Positions 6,831-10,978 of a stretch of 10,978 bases of DNA are shown here, one piece after another (within the stretch, counting starts at the first letter, position 1; each line of letters starts with the position of its first letter). The position numbers were made by a program, and so were the translations under genes. Location: positions 1-10,978 of the forward strand of contig JAKAZF010000038.1 in the NCBI GenBank assembly GCA_021826605.1. Reading direction: 5' to 3'. The stretch comes from Planctomycetota bacterium (lineage in GTDB: Bacteria; Planctomycetota; Phycisphaerae; WQYP01). The notes beneath the pieces were generated by a model. The model did not search any database and was not told the origin of the DNA. It was given only the letters and a program-made list of their open reading frames with translations.

Positions 6831-7102
6831 AAACGCATATGACCTTATCTAAGCAGGAACAAGAACCTTATTCCATCGGTGATTCCAAGGTAGTTGCACA
6901 GTTCCTGGAATCTTTGCCGAGGAAATCGCCATTTCCCGGCGATCCGTTGGCAAACCACATTCACCAACTTCTGGAGTTGCACCCTGCCGTTAAGCTGAAA
7001 TTCAGAGGCGTTAAGCTGGCCGATCTGGATTCCCCAACCAAGCAGAGCTTGCTGGACGATATCAACGCTGTTCTGGGAATTCGGCCGCTGACGGGCCGAT
7101 AG
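6827..7102 (+). CDS. Small 91-residue protein of unknown function in the GNAT/peptidase operon
   Basis: No family recognised. The protein is small, soluble and charged, with no signal peptide, Cys cluster or obvious DNA-binding helix-turn-helix. It has likely helices at about 20-30 (SKVVAQFLESL), 41-52 (PLANHIHQLLEL) and 69-84 (PTKQSLLDDINAVLG). Its ATG overlaps the GNAT stop (ATGA), and its stop is 5 bases before the peptidase start, so it is translationally embedded in the operon. Position and size fit an adaptor or antitoxin that the peptidase could cleave or that could pair the two enzymes, but that is inference. An internal ATG at 6839 is an alternative start. The tight overlaps at both ends make a real gene likely despite the missing homology. 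Confidence 0.7.
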   Translation: MKTHMTLSKQEQEPYSIGDSKVVAQFLESLPRKSPFPGDPLANHIHQLLELHPAVKLKFRGVKLADLDSPTKQSLLDDINAVLGIRPLTGR

Positions 7103-7107
7103 CTGCC

Positions 7108-8058
7108 ATGATGGATTTGTTAGACGCCTTATTCATCTCGAAGGAAAACTTTCCAAAAGGGCCTGAGGCGGTTGCCGCCCGCCTTGGTGTCGAAGTTTGC
7201 TTTAAACCGCTAGCTGGCTGCGCCGGCTGGTGTATCCAAAATAACAACATTATCCGGATCACTATCAATAACACGATGCCATCCGTGCGCCAACGTTTTA
7301 CGCTTGCCCACGAATTAGCTCATCTGCTTTTAGGAAGCAAGTCCGAAGTGCGCTCTGATGCCGAGTACTTCGGGTCGAACCACAGTGAGGAAAAAGCCGC
7401 GGACCGTGTGGCGGCGGAAATGTTGTTACCCAAGGAAGAGATTCAGCGGATTGCCGGCGCACCGCCCGTGGATGCTGCAACTATCCGAAAACTTGCCAAG
7501 AAAGCAAATGTTTCACCGGTAATGGTGGCGTGTCGTATTACCGAATTGGCGCAACCGCTCGGCCTTGTGAATGCCGCCGTCGTGAGCTTTAAGGGAGATA
7601 AAATCGCATGGATATGGTCGAAGGCCCTGACGGTACCAAGTGAAAAGGCGCGAACGCTGCTGAGGCGTACCCGCGAGGCTTCTGGGGGGACGTTTCATTT
7701 ATCCAGCGGGGCCGGCGAGACAATTTTTGCGTCGGCCATTGACTCGCCCATCCAGACTTGCCTCTTCATTCAGGTGTTGCCAGTGTCCACTGACAATGCC
7801 CAAGGTCGTGGCCAGATTCTTATAGAGCTTGGAAAATGGCTCTTCGAGGGTAATGCGTCATTCCGAGGGCAGGTCAATGGCTGTCTGAGCAGCTTTAAGG
7901 CAACTGCCGGGAATGAAGATATAGATAATGCCTTGCGGCTCTTCAACGAAAAATATATTGGTCGATGGACCGGTGCCACTGGAGACCGAATGCGCGACCC
8001 ACGCGGTCAGAAGTATCTGCGGCTACGGCTTGAGGAATGGACTCGGCGAGGAAGATAG
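7108..8058 (+). CDS. ImmA/IrrE-family (M78-like) zinc metallopeptidase
   Basis: Predicted 316-residue cytoplasmic metallopeptidase of the ImmA/IrrE type. Family members cleave regulators, such as Xre-like repressors or DdrO, in response to stress or mobile-element signals. The zinc site is clear: FTLAHELAHLLLG with H68, E69 and H72, and a third acidic ligand in EEKAADRVAAEMLLP (E94 or E95). The preceding strand INNTMPSVRQRF also fits the family. Residues ~120-160 form a helical segment (AATIRKLAKKANVSPVMVACRI) like the helix-turn-helix-like part after the catalytic domain in IrrE. Residues ~165-316 are an unrecognised C-terminal region, perhaps a sensor or partner-binding domain. The start could be ATG 7108 or 7111. 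Unlike ImmA/ImmR pairs, no Xre repressor is encoded next door; the neighbours are a 91-residue protein and a GNAT enzyme. The target is unknown. Confidence 0.88.
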   Translation: MMDLLDALFISKENFPKGPEAVAARLGVEVCFKPLAGCAGWCIQNNNIIRITINNTMPSVRQRFTLAHELAHLLLGSKSEVRSDAEYFGSNHSEEKAADRVAAEMLLPKEEIQRIAGAPPVDAATIRKLAKKANVSPVMVACRITELAQPLGLVNAAVVSFKGDKIAWIWSKALTVPSEKARTLLRRTREASGGTFHLSSGAGETIFASAIDSPIQTCLFIQVLPVSTDNAQGRGQILIELGKWLFEGNASFRGQVNGCLSSFKATAGNEDIDNALRLFNEKYIGRWTGATGDRMRDPRGQKYLRLRLEEWTRRGR

Positions 8059-8278
8059 GCGGTCCCCTCGCCGCGCAAACGGGACAGTCTGGACCCGTTC
8101 CAATTCCGGCGGCTGCTTGGACAAGCTGCCAGCCGTGGCCGTTTCATCCGTGCCACGCGTAGGCCGCCAAAATGCGCGCCGAAAGCCGCCTGAATCGGCA
8201 TCGCTTCTATCTAATGGTCCAGAATCGGGGGCGTGGCAATATTGCCGCGCAATACAGACGCGGACGGATATTTGCATG
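8059..8278. other. Non-coding spacer after the peptidase gene
   Basis: The gap between the peptidase and metF (279 bases) has no supported gene. A 6-base hairpin AACGGG/CCCGTT (8078-8083 and 8094-8099) lies 20 bases after the peptidase stop and could be a weak transcript end, but no T-run follows. I see no SAM or other methionine-linked riboswitch fold here. Confidence 0.4.
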
Positions 8279-8307
8279 TTGCATTCCCGAGGCTGCAATG
8301 TTATCAT
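8279..8307 (+). promoter_or_regulatory. Possible metF promoter
   Basis: TATCAT (8302-8307) is a 5-of-6 match to a -10 box, 17 bases after TTGCAT (8279-8284), a weak -35 box. The start codon follows 30 bases downstream, giving a short leader. Confidence 0.4.
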
Positions 8308-8337
8308 CTGTCTATCCGGATGAAAGGATGGATACGA

Positions 8338-9252
8338 ATGCACATTGCTGATATTCTAGCCCGTGACACAACCACGTTTTCGTTCGAGTTCTTCCCGCCG
8401 AAAAGTGATGCGACGGCTCAGACGCTTTTTGAGCACATCACCCGTCTGGAATCGCTGAAGCCTTCATTTGTGTCCGTCACGTATGGTGCCGGCGGCTCCA
8501 CGCGCGACCGCACCCACGCGCTGGTGATGCGGATCAAGCAGGAAACAACACTGGATCCGGTGCCGCATTTGACGTGTGTGTGCCATAAGCAAGCGGATAT
8601 CAGCGCGATTCTTCAGCGTTACGCCGCGGCGGGGGTTAGCAATATTCTGGCCCTGGGCGGTGATGCCCCGCGCGATGTGGCGGGTTATGATCGTGCGGAG
8701 GATGATTTTCATCATGCGTCGGACCTGGTGGGCTTTATCCAGGCGTTTAATCAAAGCGGAACGCACGCCGATAAGCGGGGGCTGGGCATTGGCGTGGCGG
8801 GTTTTCCCGAGGGGCATCCCTCAACGCCCAATCGCCTGCAGGAAATGGATTATCTGAAAGCCAAAGTGGATGCCGGGGCGGATTATATCGTCACGCAGTT
8901 ATTCTTTGACAACCATGATTTTTTCGATTTTCAGGAACGGTGTGAACTGGCCGGCATACGCATTCCAATTATCGCGGGCATTATGCCCATTACGAGCCTG
9001 AATTCCATGAAGCGCATGGCGGAAACCGCGCTGGGTGCCCATTACCCCGCCAAGCTAATCCGATCCGTCAATCGCTGTAATGGTGATCCTGACGCGGTGC
9101 GCCGCGTGGGGGTATTATGGGCTACCGAGCAATGCCGGGGGCTGCTGGATCAGCAGGTGCGGGGAATCCATTTTTACACGCTAAATAATTCCGAAGCCAC
9201 ACTGGAAATCTACCGCAACCTCGGAGCACGCGACAGCAGTAATCTGCGGTGA
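8338..9252 (+). CDS. metF: 5,10-methylenetetrahydrofolate reductase
   Basis: FAD-dependent cytoplasmic enzyme that reduces 5,10-methylene-THF to 5-methyl-THF, the methyl donor for methionine synthesis. The 304-residue single TIM barrel matches bacterial MetF length. Motifs in order: FSFEFFPPK (14-22, catalytic E17), SVTYGAGGSTRDRTH (46-60), PHLTCVCH (76-83), ILALGGDAPRD (103-113, FAD-contacting D109), GVAGFPEGHP (152-161), LKAKVDAGADYIVTQLFFD (173-191) and the C-terminal GIHFYTLN (276-283). ATG 8338 is preceded by AAAGGA (8323-8328) at 9 bases; an in-frame ATG further upstream would add an N-terminus not typical of the family. The usual Arg before Gly-Asp in the FAD motif (ALRGD) is Gly here (ALGGD). 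No folate or methionine genes adjoin it, so it is probably monocistronic. Confidence 0.95.
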   Translation: MHIADILARDTTTFSFEFFPPKSDATAQTLFEHITRLESLKPSFVSVTYGAGGSTRDRTHALVMRIKQETTLDPVPHLTCVCHKQADISAILQRYAAAGVSNILALGGDAPRDVAGYDRAEDDFHHASDLVGFIQAFNQSGTHADKRGLGIGVAGFPEGHPSTPNRLQEMDYLKAKVDAGADYIVTQLFFDNHDFFDFQERCELAGIRIPIIAGIMPITSLNSMKRMAETALGAHYPAKLIRSVNRCNGDPDAVRRVGVLWATEQCRGLLDQQVRGIHFYTLNNSEATLEIYRNLGARDSSNLR

Positions 9253-9263
9253 GGCGGTGACTT

Positions 9264-9314
9264 GGGTTATGGGTTACGGGTGTGTTACAGATTACAGGTT
9301 ACAGTGGGTTACAC
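9264..9314. repeat. Degenerate GGGTTAC/GGTTACA tandem repeat
   Basis: Six or seven imperfect copies of a 7-8-base unit (GGGTTAT, GGGTTAC, TGTTACA, GATTACA, GGTTACA, GGGTTAC) follow the metF stop. No coding or hairpin potential is evident. It looks like a simple dispersed repeat remnant. Confidence 0.55.
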
Positions 9315-9357
9315 GATTCAGGAAAAGACGCAGCGCGGCCCAGCAAGATTTGAGCGA

Positions 9358-9407
9358 AGCGCTTCCAAAGCATTCTAACTCCTAACTCCCAACTCCTAAA
9401 TTCTAAC
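9358..9407. repeat. AACTCCCAACTCC dispersed repeat, copy 2
   Basis: This unit runs AGCGCTTCCAAAG, then TTCTAACTCC repeated, then AACTCCCAACTCCT, ending TTCTAA. It has the same modules and order as 4111-4158. It lies between metF and the desulfurase promoter. Confidence 0.6.
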
Positions 9408-9416
9408 CCAGGTATA

Positions 9417-9453
9417 TTGAACCGCACGGCGTATGCTTCTATTATGGCATACG
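9417..9453 (+). promoter_or_regulatory. Desulfurase promoter with -10 box inside an inverted repeat
   Basis: TTGAAC (9417-9422) and TATTAT (9440-9445) are spaced exactly 17 bases apart, a good sigma70-type promoter, 66 bases before the start codon. The -10 box falls in the 10-base spacer of a perfect 7-base inverted repeat CGTATGC/GCATACG (9430-9436 and 9447-9453), which would suit a dimeric repressor site. Further down the leader, TGCCC/GGGCA (9461-9465 and 9476-9480) can form a small hairpin before the ribosome site. Confidence 0.6.
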
Positions 9454-9510
9454 TTGATTATGCCCTGATATCTGCGGGCAGGGGATTTTGGCTGCGGGAG
9501 GAATTGTGTC

Positions 9511-10761
9511 ATGACCCGGAATTTTAAGCGGCGGATTTATTGCGATAATGCCGCCACGAGTTTTCCCAAGCCGCCTCAAGTACTTCAGGCGATGGTTCAT
9601 TACGCCCAGAATATTGGGGCTTCCGCCGGGCGCGGGGCGTATGCCGAGGCCCGACAATCGGCTGAAGTCATTCGCACGTGCCGGCAGCGGCTTAACAAGC
9701 TTTTCAACGGCGAAAATCCCGATCATTTTATTTTCACGCTGAATTGTTCGGACGCTTTGAATATGGTAATTCATGGGTTGCTGAAACCTGGGGATCATGC
9801 CATCTGCTGTGCCATGGATCATAACAGCATTCTTCGCCCGCTGAATGAATTAACCGCGCGTGGAATTATTTCCCATACGCGGGTAGCCGCGGAAGCCGGT
9901 ACGGGATTAGTAGATTCCGCCGCTATTTGCGCAGCTGTCACTCCGCGCACGCGGCTTATTGCTCTGGGGCATGGCAGTAATGTTACTGGCACCGTGCAAG
10001 ATATCCGGGAAATCGGCAGGCTCGCGCGGGCCGCCGGGGTGCCTTTGCTGGTGGATGCCGCTCAAACTGCGGGTCATCTTCCGATTGATGTTCAAGCGGA
10101 TGGCATTGATTTTCTGGCATTCCCCGGTCACAAAGGGTTACTGGGGCCGCTGGGCACGGGGGTATTGTATATCCGGCCCGGATTGGAAAAACAGTTAATC
10201 ACGGTCCGTGAAGGGGGAACGGGTTCTGTAAGTGACCGCGATACGCAGCCGGAGTTCATGCCCGACCGCTTTGAAACCGGATCACACAATGCTCCGGGTA
10301 TTGCCGGTCTTTCCGAGGGTGTGCAATGGATTTTAGATCAGGGCATTGAGGCTGTGGCAGCGCATCAACGCGCCTTGTGTGAGGCATTCATCGCCGCCGT
10401 TACCGCAGTGCGGGGCTTGGAATATTTTGGTCCGCAAAGTTCTGCGGATCGTGTGGGGGTTTTCAGCGTGCGAATTAAGGGCATGGATCCGCTGGAACTC
10501 GCGGACGAACTGGAACAGGATTTCGGCATTCTCACGCGCCCTGGTTTGCATTGCGCCCCGGCGGCCCATCAAACCATCGGCACGGATCAAAGCGTTTCTC
10601 CCGGCGGCATGGCCGGTACCACGCGCTTAAGCTTCGGAGCCTTTAACACCCTGGAGCAAATTCAAATCGTAACCGCTGCCCTTACCACAATAGCCACTCG
10701 ACAAGCCAGTCAGCCAAACGCACCGGATTGTCATCCGGTGCTCGCGGGGCGCGTCGTGTAA
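9511..10761 (+). CDS. Cysteine desulfurase family protein (class V aminotransferase fold, SufS/Csd-like)
   Basis: PLP enzyme predicted to take sulfur from L-cysteine, giving alanine and a protein-bound persulfide for Fe-S cluster or thio-cofactor synthesis; cytoplasmic. The 416 residues include YCDNAATSFPKP (10-21), AMDHNSI (101-107, PLP-stacking H104), LVDAAQTAGH (180-189, D182), FPGHKGLLGPLGTG (204-217, PLP-binding K208), FETGSHNAPGIAGL (254-267), TRPGLHCAPAAHQTIGT (342-358, catalytic C348) and TRLSFGAFNT (371-380). The RxGLHCAPxAHxTIGT motif fits the TIGR01977-type subgroup of cysteine desulfurase family proteins. ATG 9511 has GGGAGGAA (9496-9503) as a strong ribosome site. The conserved fold ends near residue 395. 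The last ~12 residues (from about 405) are encoded by a REP-like hairpin, so the tail is probably an acquired extension. No suf or isc partners are in view. Confidence 0.9.
   Translation: MTRNFKRRIYCDNAATSFPKPPQVLQAMVHYAQNIGASAGRGAYAEARQSAEVIRTCRQRLNKLFNGENPDHFIFTLNCSDALNMVIHGLLKPGDHAICCAMDHNSILRPLNELTARGIISHTRVAAEAGTGLVDSAAICAAVTPRTRLIALGHGSNVTGTVQDIREIGRLARAAGVPLLVDAAQTAGHLPIDVQADGIDFLAFPGHKGLLGPLGTGVLYIRPGLEKQLITVREGGTGSVSDRDTQPEFMPDRFETGSHNAPGIAGLSEGVQWILDQGIEAVAAHQRALCEAFIAAVTAVRGLEYFGPQSSADRVGVFSVRIKGMDPLELADELEQDFGILTRPGLHCAPAAHQTIGTDQSVSPGGMAGTTRLSFGAFNTLEQIQIVTAALTTIATRQASQPNAPDCHPVLAGRVV
10721..10743 (+). repeat. REP-like hairpin inside the desulfurase 3' end
   Basis: CACCGGAT-TGTC-ATCCGGTG is a perfect 8-base stem with a 4-base loop (10721-10740). 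Including the following CTC, it matches 10812-10834 at 22 of 23 bases. It lies within the last 14 codons of the desulfurase gene. It may also act as an mRNA 3'-end stabiliser. Confidence 0.8.
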
Positions 10762-10833
10762 TAGAGCACCGTGGTGATAACCCGGTGGTCAGTTCGCGAC
10801 ACGGAGTCAACCACCGGATTATCATCCGGTGCT
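10761..10833. repeat. REP-like 73-nt inverted repeat, right copy
   Basis: The left arm 10761-10789 equals 15-43 over 29 bases. The loop is 17 bases. The right arm 10807-10833 contains a perfect sub-hairpin CACCGGAT-TATC-ATCCGGTG (10812-10831). The arms pair with each other over about 25 bases with few mismatches. The element begins on the last base of the desulfurase stop codon. Confidence 0.8.
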
Positions 10834-10858
10834 CCCGGAGCGCACGGTGTTCAAGAAA

Positions 10859-10877
10859 AAAGGTACCTGACACCTTT
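10859..10877. repeat. AAAGGTACCTGACACCTTT dispersed palindrome
   Basis: Arms AAAGGT (10859-10864) and ACCTTT (10872-10877) flank a 7-base loop. A second, truncated copy (AAAGGTACCT, 10969-10978) starts at the window edge. The motif recalls a short palindromic repeat seen in many bacterial genomes, sometimes near IS200-like REP-associated transposases; no such gene lies in this window. Confidence 0.6.
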
Positions 10878-10888
10878 GTTTTGATCAG

Positions 10889-10918
10889 TTTATCCGCGTG
10901 ATCAGCGAAATCCGCGGT
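10889..10918. repeat. Dispersed ATCCGCGTGATC-type repeat, copy 2
   Basis: This 30-base unit matches 1641-1670 at 28 of 30 positions and has the same orientation. It sits between two copies of the GGTACCT palindrome in a non-coding stretch. Confidence 0.65.
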
Positions 10919-10978
10919 TTCTGTTCGGACGGTTGTGGTGTACGTGCCGCCGAGGCCTGTGAGCAAATAAAGGTACCT

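Noticed and set aside
8233..8337. Upstream extension of metF to an ATG at 8233
   Set aside because: The added residues do not fit the MetF N-terminus, the promoter-like boxes fall within it, and ATG 8338 has its own ribosome site.
8059..8337. SAM-responsive riboswitch before metF
   Set aside because: I could not find the multi-helix arrangement expected of SAM riboswitches, and the promoter-like boxes leave a leader of only about 25 bases.
10721..10918. Possible CRISPR array at the right end
   Set aside because: The repeats are of different types, irregularly spaced and palindromic; there are no uniform spacers and no cas genes.
10682..10966. 94-codon minus-strand open frame at the right end
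   Set aside because: Its whole translation comes from dispersed repeats and the antisense of the desulfurase tail; no ribosome site or conserved domain is visible.

Overview
The window is a moderately GC-rich chromosomal stretch from a free-living bacterium. It holds nine protein genes, no RNA genes and no complete transposon. The mix is: an exported L,D-transpeptidase with a LysM-like segment; a class II fructose-bisphosphate aldolase; MetF; a SufS/Csd-type cysteine desulfurase; and intergenic spaces full of short degenerate dispersed repeats. Those repeats include ATCCGCGTGATC..., AACTCCCAACTCC..., GGAGACACAGA... and GGTACCTGACACC. Repeats of this sort are familiar from genomes of Planctomycetota and other uncultured environmental phyla, so a planctomycete (possibly Phycisphaerae-like) is my best guess. 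That is an inference, not something the sequence proves.

Layout. Bases 1-332 hold a 73-nt REP-like inverted repeat (15-87) and an AT-rich leader. Next is a secreted L,D-transpeptidase (333-1586, +). The spacer 1587-1941 carries dispersed repeats and an excellent minus-strand Rho-independent terminator. This terminator serves the class II aldolase gene fba (1942-2967, -). A regulatory-looking spacer (2968-3362) separates fba from an unrecognised zinc-ribbon protein (3363-3992, +). That gene converges on a large multi-pass GT-C-like membrane glycosyltransferase (about 4177-6075, -).

Divergent from the glycosyltransferase is a tight three-gene operon (6225-8058, +). It encodes a GNAT acetyltransferase, a 91-residue protein of unknown function and an ImmA/IrrE-type zinc metallopeptidase. 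Its spacing (a 4-base overlap, then a 5-base gap) and content make it the best candidate for a poorly described accessory, stress or toxin-antitoxin-like module. After it come metF (8338-9252, +), a repeat-rich spacer, and a cysteine desulfurase family gene (9511-10761, +) with a good sigma70-type promoter and ribosome site.

The desulfurase gene runs into a REP-like hairpin that seems to encode its last dozen residues. From 10761 to the end the sequence is a mosaic of dispersed repeats. It includes a second collinear copy of the 73-nt element seen at the left end.

The genes do not form one pathway. Central carbon metabolism (fba), one-carbon/methionine metabolism (metF), sulfur mobilisation (desulfurase) and envelope functions (transpeptidase, glycosyltransferase) appear as separate short transcription units. 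Only the GNAT/91-aa/peptidase group looks like a functional cassette.
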